Source: Clostridia bacterium
Lineage (GTDB): Bacteria; Bacillota_A; Clostridia; Oscillospirales; CAG-272
Length of the DNA: 64,000 nt
Assembly: GCA_017453335.1 (NCBI GenBank)
Contig: JAFTKI010000070.1
Span: 1-64,000, forward strand
Reading direction: 5' to 3'
The position numbers and the translations under genes are program-made. Below are positions 6,742-15,777 of the stretch, piece after piece. The notes below the pieces were generated by a model. It ran no database searches. It was not told the DNA's origin and saw only the letters and a list, made by a program, of their open reading frames with translations. The number at the start of each line of letters is the position of its first letter. Position 1 is the first letter of the stretch.

Positions 6742-8262
6742 TTACTTTTCGGTCTCCGCACGCTCGCCCAAAAGCTTTCTGTCCAGCTTTCCGTTGGGAG
6801 TCAGCGGCATTTGATCCAACACAACACACAGCGTTGGGAGCATATAGCGCGGTAAATAACGCTTCAACTCGTTCAAGAGCTCAACCGCCTCGGTCTTCCC
6901 CACATAGTACAGAACGATTCGCTTGTTCTTTTTGTCGTAGCAACAGCACGCGCGCCGGATCCCCGTACATTTTGCCGCGGCGGCTTCGATCTCGCCAAGC
7001 TCGATCCGATGTCCCATGTGCTTGATCTGCGCGTCCTTGCGCGAAACGAATACATACTCTCCGTGTGCGTTCCGATAGGCAAGATCGCCCGTTCGGTACA
7101 CCGTTTCGGGATAGGCCTTTTGCAACGGATTTTGCACGAAAGCCTCGGTTGTTTTCTCGGGATTGCGGTAATATCCATGCGTGACACAGGTACCGCGCAG
7201 ATAGATCTCGCCCGTCTCCCCGTCCTTCGCACGCGTTCCGTCCTCCTTGATCAGCATCAGATCGGTGTTGCGGAACGGTCGGCCGATCGGGATCGCCTCC
7301 CCCTCTGCCAGCTCTCTTTCCGCTCTCCAAACACAAGACATTCCCGTGGCTTCGGTGGGACCGTACAAATTATAAAACTTCGCATTCGGCAATGCCTCTC
7401 TCCAAAGGCGGTATTGTGCCAAGGGAAAGACCTCGCTGCCAAACGCAACGGTTGTAAGGTATCGCGGCGGATTCTTTTCCAGAAGTCCCAGGGAGGAAAT
7501 CATCGTCAAAGCCGACACCACCCAGCAGACCGTATTGATCTTATGCTCGTTGAGGAAATTGCAGAGCATCATCGGGAACATAAACAGCGTTCGCGGCAAC
7601 AGATATGCGGTTGCGCCAAACTTGATAACCGGCATCAGCTCCTTCAGGGGAGCATCAAAGAAGAGCGGCGTTTGATTGGCAAACACGGTATCCTCAGAGA
7701 ACTCCAGCGCCTCGGACAGCGTTTCGATATAATCGATCACCGAGCGATGGCAGGCAATGACACCCTTCGGAACGCCTGTTGACCCCGAGGTGAAAACGAT
7801 GTAGATCGGATCGGTATCGATCTGTGTTTCTCGCACATTGCACAGTGCCTTTTCATCGATCGGCGCCTGCGTAAGCTCTTCAAAATCAACAGCTTTTATC
7901 GAAAAATGCAAGGTTTCTGCAATCTTTTTCCCTTTTTTATCCACAATCAAAAGCACTGCCCCAACACTTTCCAAAATGGTCTCCATACGTGCCGCGGGCA
8001 TTTCGGGATCGAGCGGAACATAAAAACAACCCGCATAGACCGCACCGAAAAACGCGGCAACCTCGTTTGGATGCTTTTCCATCAAAATGGCGATCGGAGC
8101 ATGGGTATACCCTTTTTTCAAAAGGGCTGAGCCGATCGATCTTGCGTGATGCGAAAGCTCGGAAAAGGTCAGGTGGTCGGTTCCGTTGGAATAGGCGATT
8201 TTATCGGGAAGACGGCCGACTGTTGCTTCCAGATACTCTAAAATATTGGTTTGCATCTTCAC
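6742..8262 (-). CDS. Stand-alone amino-acid adenylation enzyme (DltA/NRPS A-domain type)
   Basis: A 506-residue ANL-superfamily enzyme that should activate a carboxylic, probably amino, acid as its adenylate. Core motifs: FTSGSTGVPKG (A3), FFDAPLKE with the Asp that usually contacts the substrate amino group (A4), NLYGPTEATG (A5), YRTGDLA (A7), GHRIELGEIE (A8) and NGKLDRK with the catalytic lysine (A10). No carrier-protein, condensation or thioesterase domain is fused or encoded nearby, and dltB, dltC and dltD are absent. The start is taken as GTG at 8262, 11 bp after the lipoprotein gene, behind GAGGAGGGG; an ATG six bases later is possible. The partner carrier protein and substrate are unknown. 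Confidence 0.85.
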   Translation of the reverse strand: MKMQTNILEYLEATVGRLPDKIAYSNGTDHLTFSELSHHARSIGSALLKKGYTHAPIAILMEKHPNEVAAFFGAVYAGCFYVPLDPEMPAARMETILESVGAVLLIVDKKGKKIAETLHFSIKAVDFEELTQAPIDEKALCNVRETQIDTDPIYIVFTSGSTGVPKGVIACHRSVIDYIETLSEALEFSEDTVFANQTPLFFDAPLKELMPVIKFGATAYLLPRTLFMFPMMLCNFLNEHKINTVCWVVSALTMISSLGLLEKNPPRYLTTVAFGSEVFPLAQYRLWREALPNAKFYNLYGPTEATGMSCVWRAERELAEGEAIPIGRPFRNTDLMLIKEDGTRAKDGETGEIYLRGTCVTHGYYRNPEKTTEAFVQNPLQKAYPETVYRTGDLAYRNAHGEYVFVSRKDAQIKHMGHRIELGEIEAAAAKCTGIRRACCCYDKKNKRIVLYYVGKTEAVELLNELKRYLPRYMLPTLCVVLDQMPLTPNGKLDRKLLGERAETEK

Positions 8263-8273
8263 TCTTCCCCTCC

Positions 8274-9347
8274 TCAGTAATGATACGGATCGGTGATCAC
8301 AGCGGTTGCGCGCGCAGGCAGAGCACTTCCGTCAAACACATAAAAATAGTTGCTATCACCGTTCTCGTTGATTCTGCCTGCCGTATATTCGGCAAGCTGT
8401 GCATCGGTCAGAAGACAGCCTCGGAAGATGACGCCGCTGAGTCTGCAGGCATCAAAATGATACCAAAGCGGCGCATCGGCAGTGCCGATATTCACCAGAT
8501 TCCAATAATGACGCTCGGTCACGATCCCCTCGGTTCGCTTCACGTCCATGTTTTGCAATCCAAGACGCTCAAAAAAGGCTTTGGAGATCGCAAAATAGGT
8601 ATAACAATCCCCTTTCCCGTTTTTGAGTCCCTCATAAGCGGCACGCACCCAATCGGTTTTGTCGGAGGTGGAATCGTAGGAAATATTGTAGTAAACGTAA
8701 TCAAAAACCTCGCGTGCCTGCCGTTCCCGACTGACAAACTCATCGATACTGTTTTCCCGTATGATATCGTCCACATATTCCCAAAGCATCGCCTCGGTCA
8801 CCTTTTCCCGATAGATCCATACCGTTACGGTAACGACTTTTGTATTTCCCGCAGAGTCCCGCGCCGTGTAGGTAACGGGATAATTTCCTTCCTCTGTCGG
8901 CTTGACTGCTGAGGAATCGACCTCCAACGTGATCTCTCCGTCAAAATCATCGGTCACCGTCACACCGCTTCGATAGGCGATCCCCTCGCCAAGACATACA
9001 CTGAGATCCTTTGCACCGATGATCGTCGGCGCGGCGGTATCGATCGCAAGCGTCAAGGAGACGCTGATCTCCGATTCATTTCCGTCTGCATCGGTATAGA
9101 TGACAGCCAGCGTATGCTCACCCATGGAGGAAAAATCGGGTTCGGACGCAAAGCGCACCGAGGCACCTGCGGGAAGCGTGTCAAAGAATTCCTCCGCATC
9201 GGGAAGCGGCGCTCCCACTGCCCATTTCAGTGCTTTTGGGGTTGGAAGTGAGATCTCATTTTCATCCGAGCCGCCGCAAGCGCAAAGCAACGAGACCAAC
9301 AGCAAGCAAGCGCAAAAAGCAGCAATCAAACGGTAATTTTTTCGCAT
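8274..9347 (-). CDS. Lipoprotein with Ig-like and transglutaminase-like domains
   Basis: A 357-residue exported protein. The N-terminus is a lipoprotein signal peptide ending LLCAC, with the lipidated Cys near residue 24. Next come Ig-like (DUF5011/HYR-type) segments with VTVTDDFDGEIT and YTARDSAGNTKVVTVTV, about 90-180. The C-terminal half is transglutaminase-like: Cys in GKGDCYTYF, His in ERHYWNLV and Asp in YHFDAC give a plausible catalytic triad. The protein should sit on the outer face of the membrane, acting as a protease or amide cross-linker. It shares an operon with the adenylation enzyme, which suggests envelope modification, but this is inference. Confidence 0.8.
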   Translation of the reverse strand: MRKNYRLIAAFCACLLLVSLLCACGGSDENEISLPTPKALKWAVGAPLPDAEEFFDTLPAGASVRFASEPDFSSMGEHTLAVIYTDADGNESEISVSLTLAIDTAAPTIIGAKDLSVCLGEGIAYRSGVTVTDDFDGEITLEVDSSAVKPTEEGNYPVTYTARDSAGNTKVVTVTVWIYREKVTEAMLWEYVDDIIRENSIDEFVSRERQAREVFDYVYYNISYDSTSDKTDWVRAAYEGLKNGKGDCYTYFAISKAFFERLGLQNMDVKRTEGIVTERHYWNLVNIGTADAPLWYHFDACRLSGVIFRGCLLTDAQLAEYTAGRINENGDSNYFYVFDGSALPARATAVITDPYHY

Positions 9348-9378
9348 TTTTTCTCTTCCCCTCTCTGATAACGGAATG

Positions 9379-9411
9379 AAAAGGCAGAACCGAATTGCAA
9401 TTCTGCCTTTT
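9379..9411 (-). terminator. Terminator after tadA
   Basis: AAAAGGCAGAA (9379-9389) pairs with TTCTGCCTTTT (9401-9411). On the minus strand the stem ends in TTTT. It separates tadA from the lipoprotein gene, for which I see no separate promoter, so partial read-through is possible. Confidence 0.8.
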
Positions 9412-9449
9412 GAGATCCATATAAATCAATATCTTTTCAAGTGCATCAA

Positions 9450-9914
9450 TTATTTTGTTTTCTTTCGCATTTTTTCGAAAAAGTCACGCAAAAGTGTCAA
9501 GGACTCCTCTGCCAGAAGTCCATGCTCGCAAGCAGGATGCGATTCAAGCGGATAGGCGTTGAGATTGATCAGACTTCCAAACGCACCCGCGCGCGGATCC
9601 TTTGCCGCAAACACAACACGTCCCAAACGCGCACGGATCAAAGCTCCCGCACACATGGGACAAGGCTCCAGCGTAACGTACAGCGTACAATCCGACAGAC
9701 GTGTCGTTCCAAGCGTTCTGCAAGCCCGATCGACCGCAAGGATCTCTGCGTGCGCCGTTGCCGTATGCTCGGTCTCACACAGGTTATGTGCAGAAGCGAT
9801 CAGCTCACCGTTTCGCACGACCACGGCTCCGATCGGAATCTCTCCCATATCGCGCGCCAGTATAGCTTGCTCCAATGCCGCGCGCATCCATTTTTCATCA
9901 CATAAGCAATCCAT
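9450..9914 (-). CDS. tadA: tRNA adenosine(34) deaminase
   Basis: A 154-residue zinc enzyme that converts A34 to inosine in the anticodon of tRNA-Arg(ACG). The active site is complete: H55-A-E57 (TAHAEILA) and P-C85-P-M-C88 (LEPCPMCAG). Its length is normal. It overlaps the end of the CPBP protease gene by 17 bp and is probably translated with it. Confidence 0.95.
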   Translation of the reverse strand: MDCLCDEKWMRAALEQAILARDMGEIPIGAVVVRNGELIASAHNLCETEHTATAHAEILAVDRACRTLGTTRLSDCTLYVTLEPCPMCAGALIRARLGRVVFAAKDPRAGAFGSLINLNAYPLESHPACEHGLLAEESLTLLRDFFEKMRKKTK

Positions 9915-10887
9915 AAATGCTCACCAAAAGAATCGCAAGCAACGCCTCGGAGATCGAAATAATAACGAAGATCGTCATTGTAGGTCTCCAGAAGAGCTTT
10001 CTTTGCCGTGCGGCAGGCAGCGGAACAATTGCATACGCCTCCGACGCTTCGACCGTCTTTCCGAACACGCCGTCATGGAGGTCTTTCTTTTTAGCAAAGA
10101 AGCGCGGCAACAAAATCACCAGCGAAATAGCGCCCAAGAAGAAGATCACCAGCTCGATCAGAAACGCATCGTCGCTTGGCAAGATTCCCTGCGCCGTTGA
10201 AATAAAGTTGTTTACGGTATGCAAAATAACCCCGGGCCAGATACTGCCCGACATTTCATACAGAACGCCCAGCACGATTCCCGCAACAAAGGTATAGAAA
10301 AACTGCTGCGCATTCTGGTGCATCAACGAGAAAAGCAACGAGCTGATCAGAATCGCGGTAGAACGGCCGAACGGCAGACAGTTGGTCAGGATCGCTCCGC
10401 GGAACAAAAATTCCTCACAGAAGCCCGGAACCAAGCAAACCACAATAAACTGAAGGATCACCTCATAAGCCTCAAGCTTTTCCGAGCTTGGCGCTAAGAC
10501 CTGCATGATATCGGGAATATAAAAGAAATCGATCAGTGCCATATTGACGTATGCCGCCGAAAAAACGATCGAAACTCCAAGCGGGATCGCCAACAAAGCA
10601 TATTTGGAAAAGCGGATCGTGGTTCGCATGGGAAGATACGGAATCTGATTACGCTTGATCAGCTTGCGCAGGATCGCAACGGGTGTCATAAAGCAGGCAA
10701 GATACCCTGCCCCGTAAAGCAGCTCATAGAATACCGTAGCCCAAGGGCTTTCGGTTCCAATCAGCGAAAGAACCGTTGAGGCGATCGTAAGAACCGTTTG
10801 AAACGCGGTCAGAAAAATAAGAAAGAACAGCATCGAAAGACCTATGGAGCCTATAACCTTTCGATAATGATATTCATTTTGATCCAT
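9898..10887 (-). CDS. CPBP-family intramembrane metalloprotease
   Basis: A 329-residue polytopic membrane protein of the CAAX-protease/bacteriocin-processing (Abi) family. The family motif EExxxR appears as CEEFLFRGAI (about 158-167), followed by a FSLMHQN motif supplying the second-motif His. There are about eight hydrophobic segments. Substrates of such proteins are usually unknown; some process peptides or give immunity. It heads a two-gene operon with tadA and has a promoter at 10929-10957. Confidence 0.85.
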   Translation of the reverse strand: MDQNEYHYRKVIGSIGLSMLFFLIFLTAFQTVLTIASTVLSLIGTESPWATVFYELLYGAGYLACFMTPVAILRKLIKRNQIPYLPMRTTIRFSKYALLAIPLGVSIVFSAAYVNMALIDFFYIPDIMQVLAPSSEKLEAYEVILQFIVVCLVPGFCEEFLFRGAILTNCLPFGRSTAILISSLLFSLMHQNAQQFFYTFVAGIVLGVLYEMSGSIWPGVILHTVNNFISTAQGILPSDDAFLIELVIFFLGAISLVILLPRFFAKKKDLHDGVFGKTVEASEAYAIVPLPAARQRKLFWRPTMTIFVIISISEALLAILLVSIYGLLM

Positions 10888-10928
10888 CTCGGTTGCCTCC
10901 CTTCGGGTTTGTATCGTTGATCTGCTTT

Positions 10929-10957
10929 ATTGTACCACAATTATAGGAAAAAGTAAA
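10929..10957 (-). promoter_or_regulatory. Promoter for the CPBP-tadA operon
   Basis: On the minus strand TTTACT (10957-10952), 17 bases, TACAAT (10934-10929). Confidence 0.7.
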
Positions 10958-10980
10958 GTCTTTTTGCGATCTGTTCACAA

Positions 10981-11014
10981 AAAATTCGCGCAAAGTGCTT
11001 TGCGCGAATTTTTT
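10981..11014 (-). terminator. Terminator after lnt
   Basis: A perfect 14-bp stem (10981-10994 with 10999-11012) with loop GTGC and a run of T on the minus strand, seven bases past the lnt stop. Confidence 0.85.
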
Positions 11015-11020
11015 GAAGCA

Positions 11021-12619
11021 TCAGGCTGTTTTCTGCTTTGCGCGGATGCGTGAACGGAGTGCTTCAAGCGCGCGGAAAAGAAGCTTGGAAAAAACTGCCA
11101 TCACCACAAATCCCATACAAAGGAACACAAACAGATTGCCGATTACCGTGTACAGCGTTTTTTGCGTGCGCAAGGTCACCGTTCCCACCGCATATCCCTT
11201 GACCAGCGGCTCGATCGTTTGTTCCGCGCTCCCGTCGGCAGAAATGATGGCAGAGATCCCCGTATTCGCAGAACGGATGATGTCCCGTCCGCTTTCAACG
11301 GCACGAAGCTGTGCATGAGAAAGGTGCTGATACACGGCTTTGGAATCTCTGAACCAGCTGTCATTGGTGGAAAGCAGGATCAATTCTGCACCGTCGCGCG
11401 CCGTATCAACCGTCAACTGCTCATAGATCGAATCAAAGCAGATCAGCGAGCCGAGCTTGCCCCAAGGAGTATCAAACAGAGCAGTATCGGTTCCCTCCGT
11501 CAGATCGGAGCCAAGATTCAAGTCGGCAAGCGGCGCGATCAACAATTCGGTCACCGCGCGCATCGGTACATACTCCCCAAAAGGAACAAGATGCCGCTTT
11601 GCGTAAACGGTATCCGAGATCTCGCCCTCGGGATCAACCATATATAAAGCGTTGTATTCATTCATTTCCGCGTCGCTCGCAAAGGCACCGACGACCAAGT
11701 AAATTTGACATTCGCGCGCGATCCTCGACACAAATTTGCGGTTCTCCCCCGTCAGCCTGGTTGGAAAAGCGGTTTCGGGCAACAGAACAAGCTCCGCCCC
11801 CTCATCCGCCGCGTCACGGATCAGTTCGGCATAAATCTCGCGCGCCGAGGCACTTCCGTTCCACTTATCATGCGAGCTGATATTGCCCTGGATCACGGCA
11901 ACCGTTGCGGTTTTCGCGTTTGGATCCTCGGGAATCGCCAAAGCCACCAATCCAAAGGTCAGGTTGGAGAGCAGCAAGGCGCCCGCTACGATTCCGCAAA
12001 CAAGAGCTTTGGTGCGATACAGGAGCCAATAAGCGATCAAGCCGTTGACGGCCATCAACAGCCATCCTATGAAATACGAGCCAAACAGGGATGCACTTTG
12101 CAGCATGGGCAGACATTCCACCTGTCCCAGCGCTATCCGTCCCCACGGAACGCCTGTCCAACCGATCGTGGAGGAATACTCAAAGACCGTCCACAGGGAG
12201 GCAAACACGAACGGACGGAGCAAGGAGATCCGTTCGAACAGACCGCTTCTTTGGATCAGCGCGTAAAGGAGAAAAATAAATCCGCCCAAAACCGCCTGTA
12301 AAAGCGGCAATCCAAACCACCCCGCGGCAACCACCACAATGCTGGCACCCGAGTCAAGTCCCACAAAATCCAAGGGATAGAGATTGACGAACCAATGGTA
12401 AATAAAGAAATAGTAAACGTAAACTGTTAAAAATCCGTATCGGTACGCCTTCCATAGCTTACATTTTTCAGTGTCAAACAAACGGTATAGACCGATCAGC
12501 ATCGGGATCGAGGCAACCCACTGAAGCGCACCGAAAATCGGAAAGATCACGGGAACTGCGGTCAAAGCCGCGCCCAAGAGCAGCCAAAGGAGCGGCTTGC
12601 GAGCAAAAGTGTCTTTCAT
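11021..12619 (-). CDS. lnt: Apolipoprotein N-acyltransferase
   Basis: A 532-residue enzyme that adds the third acyl chain to the N-terminal Cys of lipoproteins. The N-terminal half holds about seven to eight membrane helices; the C-terminal half is a nitrilase-like domain. The catalytic triad is present: E282 (LLPETAFP), K341 (YAKRHLVPFGEY) and C394 (LICFDSIYE). A further hydrophobic segment follows near the C-terminus. It overlaps the pseudouridine synthase gene by four bases (ATGA). Classical Lnt is best known from diderms and actinobacteria, though homologues are annotated in Clostridia. The lipoprotein at 8274-9347 is one possible local substrate. Confidence 0.9.
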   Translation of the reverse strand: MKDTFARKPLLWLLLGAALTAVPVIFPIFGALQWVASIPMLIGLYRLFDTEKCKLWKAYRYGFLTVYVYYFFIYHWFVNLYPLDFVGLDSGASIVVVAAGWFGLPLLQAVLGGFIFLLYALIQRSGLFERISLLRPFVFASLWTVFEYSSTIGWTGVPWGRIALGQVECLPMLQSASLFGSYFIGWLLMAVNGLIAYWLLYRTKALVCGIVAGALLLSNLTFGLVALAIPEDPNAKTATVAVIQGNISSHDKWNGSASAREIYAELIRDAADEGAELVLLPETAFPTRLTGENRKFVSRIARECQIYLVVGAFASDAEMNEYNALYMVDPEGEISDTVYAKRHLVPFGEYVPMRAVTELLIAPLADLNLGSDLTEGTDTALFDTPWGKLGSLICFDSIYEQLTVDTARDGAELILLSTNDSWFRDSKAVYQHLSHAQLRAVESGRDIIRSANTGISAIISADGSAEQTIEPLVKGYAVGTVTLRTQKTLYTVIGNLFVFLCMGFVVMAVFSKLLFRALEALRSRIRAKQKTA

Positions 12620-13605
12620 ACAGGCAGCTTTCCTCCCGTTTCATAATCCTTCAGGAACCAGATATCCTCCAAGGGAATCGAAAAGCTCTTCCGGTTCAGA
12701 TATCCCAGCAGATGATCGGTATCGGCAAAGCGGAACTCCAACCGATACGCATACAACGCCTGAAATTTATATCCCTTTTCGCGGTCGGCACGGTTGATGC
12801 CGTATTTGCCGTCGCCAAGCAAGGGGTGACCGATGTGAGACAGGTGCGCACGGATCTGGTGCGTTCTTCCCGTAATCAACTCGACCTCAAGCAGAGCGGA
12901 CTCCTTTTTTTGCCGCAAAACGCGGTATTTTGTGATAATTTCTTTATATCCCGGCTTTTTGGTGTCCGAAATCTCCACCATATTTTCGGCACTGTTCTTG
13001 CGCAGCCAGCCATGCAGCGTTTCGGATGTTTTCCGAAATGCACCGTGTGCCGCGCACAGATAGCGCTTGGAAAGCTCGTCATTGCGGATCTTTTCGTTCA
13101 TAATACGCAAGGACTCTGCGTTTTTTGCCGCGATCACGATGCCGCCCGTATTGCGGTCGATGCGGTTGCAAAGAGCGGGAGCAAAGGATTGCTCGTTTGC
13201 GGGATCGTACTCCCCTTTTTGTGCCAGATATGCCTGAACGTGCAGAATCAGCGTGTTTTCTCTGGCGGCGGTATCCTCATGTACCAAAACACCCGGACGC
13301 TTGTTCAGCAGCATGATGTTTTCGTCCTCGTAAACGATATCCAGCTTGGGCGCAATGCGGAACAAGGCTCCGTTATCCGCCTCGGGAGAGGCAAAAAATT
13401 CGTCACGGATAAAGAGCTGGATCACATCGCCCTCGCAAAGCATATATTTTTCCTGCGTTCGCGCTCTGTTTACCTTGATCTTTTTGGTGCGGATGTACTT
13501 GTACATCAGCGACATGGGAAGCCCCTTGACCGCTTTGCTCAGAAATTTATCCAAGCGTTGTCCCGCATCATTTTTTTTGACGGTGATCTGTTGCATAAAA
13601 TTCAA
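12616..13605 (-). CDS. RluA-family 23S rRNA pseudouridine synthase
   Basis: A 329-residue protein with an N-terminal S4 RNA-binding domain (about 13-75) and a catalytic RluA domain. The catalytic motif reads NRIDRNTGGIVIAAK, with the essential Asp, and GRTHQIRAHLSHIGHPLLGDGKYG is the second conserved stretch. The S4-plus-catalytic architecture matches RluC/RluD-type enzymes; which uridines it modifies cannot be told. It is translationally coupled to lnt downstream. Confidence 0.93.
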   Translation of the reverse strand: MNFMQQITVKKNDAGQRLDKFLSKAVKGLPMSLMYKYIRTKKIKVNRARTQEKYMLCEGDVIQLFIRDEFFASPEADNGALFRIAPKLDIVYEDENIMLLNKRPGVLVHEDTAARENTLILHVQAYLAQKGEYDPANEQSFAPALCNRIDRNTGGIVIAAKNAESLRIMNEKIRNDELSKRYLCAAHGAFRKTSETLHGWLRKNSAENMVEISDTKKPGYKEIITKYRVLRQKKESALLEVELITGRTHQIRAHLSHIGHPLLGDGKYGINRADREKGYKFQALYAYRLEFRFADTDHLLGYLNRKSFSIPLEDIWFLKDYETGGKLPV

Positions 13606-13657
13606 CTAAGAACGGAGGAACCCGTATCCCGGCTCCCCCGTATACTCCTTGATAAAA

Positions 13658-14281
13658 TTAAAGCGTTCCGAAAATACGGTCGCCCGCATCGCCAAGCCCG
13701 GGAACGATATAGGCGTGCTCATTCAGGCAATCATCCAAAGCTGCGGTGTAAATATCCACATCGGGATGCTCCATCTGCAGCTTTTCAACCCCTTCGGGTG
13801 CGGCAACCAGACACATAAACCGAATGTTGGTACAGCCTTTTTTCTTCAGCATCGTCAAAGCATCTGCCGCCGAGCCGCCCGTTGCCAGCATGGGATCAAC
13901 CAGAATCACAAGCCGCTGTTCGATATCGGGAGGCAGCTTGCAGTAATATTCGATCGGCAAATGGGTTTCGGGATCGCGGTAGAGCCCGATATGTCCTACC
14001 TTTGCCACGGGAACAAGCCGCAAAAGCCCGTCCACCATGCCAAGTCCCGCACGAAGGATCGGAACAACGGCAAGCTTCTTGCCCGAGATCTGCGATGCAG
14101 TCATCGGCGCTACAGGCGTTTCGATGGCAACGCTTTCCAGGGGAAGATCGCGTGTCAATTCATATCCCATCAGCATAGCGATCTCATCCAAAAGCTGACG
14201 GAAATCCTTTGTGGGTGTTTCCTTTTGCCGCATGATCGACAATTTATGCGTGATCAGCGGATGATCAATAATTTTTAACAC
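13658..14281 (-). CDS. upp: Uracil phosphoribosyltransferase
   Basis: A 207-residue pyrimidine salvage enzyme making UMP from uracil and PRPP. The PRPP loop is [18 protein letters not shown], and the C-terminal [14 protein letters not shown] is the family's uracil-binding end. The start is GTG at 14281 behind AAAGGAG. It has its own promoter, divergent from that of mtaB. Confidence 0.97.
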   Translation of the reverse strand: MLKIIDHPLITHKLSIMRQKETPTKDFRQLLDEIAMLMGYELTRDLPLESVAIETPVAPMTASQISGKKLAVVPILRAGLGMVDGLLRLVPVAKVGHIGLYRDPETHLPIEYYCKLPPDIEQRLVILVDPMLATGGSAADALTMLKKKGCTNIRFMCLVAAPEGVEKLQMEHPDVDIYTAALDDCLNEHAYIVPGLGDAGDRIFGTL

Positions 14282-14316
14282 GGCGCTCTCCTTTCGGAAA
14301 TGTTCTCGTTGCTACT

Positions 14317-14345
14317 ATTATACAACCTATTTCGAGCTTTTTCAA
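14317..14345 (-). promoter_or_regulatory. upp promoter
   Basis: On the minus strand TTGAAA (14345-14340), 17 bases, TATAAT (14322-14317). Confidence 0.8.
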
Positions 14346-14386
14346 GAGTAAATTGTAATTTGTCCGTGAATTTTTCGATTTCGTTG

Positions 14387-14415
14387 TTTACAAAAAGACA
14401 AAAACGTGTTAGAAT
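14387..14415 (+). promoter_or_regulatory. mtaB promoter
   Basis: TTTACA (14387-14392), 17 bases, TAGAAT (14410-14415), 30 bp before the ATG at 14446. Confidence 0.7.
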
Positions 14416-14445
14416 ATATGTTGAAAAAATATCCAAGGAGTGCCT

Positions 14446-15756
14446 ATGTCGGAATCTGCTTATACCGTTGGACTGTATACACTGGGATGTAAGGTCAATC
14501 AATATGAATCCGAAGCCATTGCCGAGGGCTTTACTGCGCTTGGCTTTTTGGTGCAACCGCCCGATCGCGTGTGTGATATCTACATCATCAACACCTGCAC
14601 CGTCACCGCCGAATCCGACCGCAAGGCGCGCCAATTCATCCGCCGCGCCATTCATAAAAATCCGAAGGCGTATATTCTTGTAACGGGCTGTTACGCACAG
14701 GTCTTTCCCAATGAGGTTGCCGCCATTGAAGGGGTTGACTACGTTTCGGGAAACGCCGAAAAGCTTTCGGTGATCGCCGCGGCACAGCAGTTGATCAAGA
14801 ACGGTGAAAAGCCTTCGAAGCCCATTCTGAACGTCCCGAGTCCCGATGAAAAGGGCTTTGAAGCAATGCAGATCACACGCTTTGACCGCACAAGAGCCTA
14901 TTTGAAGATCGAGGACGGCTGTGAAAACCGCTGTGCCTATTGTATCATCCCCTCGGCGCGCGGAAAGGTACGCTCCAAGGATCCCGCAGAGATCCTTCGG
15001 GAGGTACGGACGCTGACCGAAAACGGTTGCCGCGAGATCGTGCTGACGGGAATTGAAACAGCCTCGTTCGGAAAGGATCTGGACGGATATTCCCTTGCGG
15101 ATCTGCTTGAAGAAATCGACCGAATCCCGAACATCGGGCGCATCCGATTGGGCTCGCTTGATCCGATCCTTATGAAGCAGGCTTTTGTAGACCGCATTGC
15201 AAAATTGAAATCGCTGGCACCTCATTTTCATCTGTCCATGCAAAGCGGCTCCGATGCGATCCTTGCCCGTATGAAGCGCAAATACAACACAAAAATGGCA
15301 AGGGACGGAATCGCCCGTTTGCGTGCGGCGATCCCCGGAGTTCAGTTTACCACCGACATGATCGTCGGATTCCCCGGAGAAACCGATGAGGATTTTGAAA
15401 AAACGCTGGATTTTGCCAAGGAAATCGGATTTTTGATGATCCACGTCTTCCCCTATTCCCGCAGAAAAGGAACCGAGGCAGACCAAATGAAGGATCAGAT
15501 CCCACAAGAGATCAAGCACCAAAGAGTTGCCCGATTCACACAGGTTGCCGCACAGATCCGCGCATCCTGTCTGGACAAAAAAGTAGGTTGCACAGACGTG
15601 CTGTTGATCGAAGGCTATCAGAACGGCGAGATCCGCGGACACACCCCCGATTTTTGTGAAGTGTCCATTCCCTCTCGCCGAGTCCCCGCGCTTGATTTTT
15701 TGCCGATCCGCATTCTTTCCCATGACGGAAGCACCTGCATCGGCGAACCGATTTAA
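14446..15756 (+). CDS. mtaB: tRNA t6A37 methylthiotransferase MtaB
   Basis: A 436-residue radical-SAM methylthiotransferase that turns t6A37 into ms2t6A37 in ANN-decoding tRNAs. The N-terminal UPF0004 domain has three cluster-binding cysteines (TLGCKVNQYES, NTCTVTAESD, TGCYAQ). The radical-SAM motif is CENRCAYC, and a TRAM-like domain ends the protein. The ATG at 14446 is chosen because AAGGAG lies five bases before it; an upstream GTG would overlap the ribosome-binding site. TsaB and TsaE, which help make the t6A substrate, are encoded 4 kb downstream. Confidence 0.95.
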   Translation: MSESAYTVGLYTLGCKVNQYESEAIAEGFTALGFLVQPPDRVCDIYIINTCTVTAESDRKARQFIRRAIHKNPKAYILVTGCYAQVFPNEVAAIEGVDYVSGNAEKLSVIAAAQQLIKNGEKPSKPILNVPSPDEKGFEAMQITRFDRTRAYLKIEDGCENRCAYCIIPSARGKVRSKDPAEILREVRTLTENGCREIVLTGIETASFGKDLDGYSLADLLEEIDRIPNIGRIRLGSLDPILMKQAFVDRIAKLKSLAPHFHLSMQSGSDAILARMKRKYNTKMARDGIARLRAAIPGVQFTTDMIVGFPGETDEDFEKTLDFAKEIGFLMIHVFPYSRRKGTEADQMKDQIPQEIKHQRVARFTQVAAQIRASCLDKKVGCTDVLLIEGYQNGEIRGHTPDFCEVSIPSRRVPALDFLPIRILSHDGSTCIGEPI

Positions 15757-15777
15757 CCACCGAAAGGAAGGAAAAAT

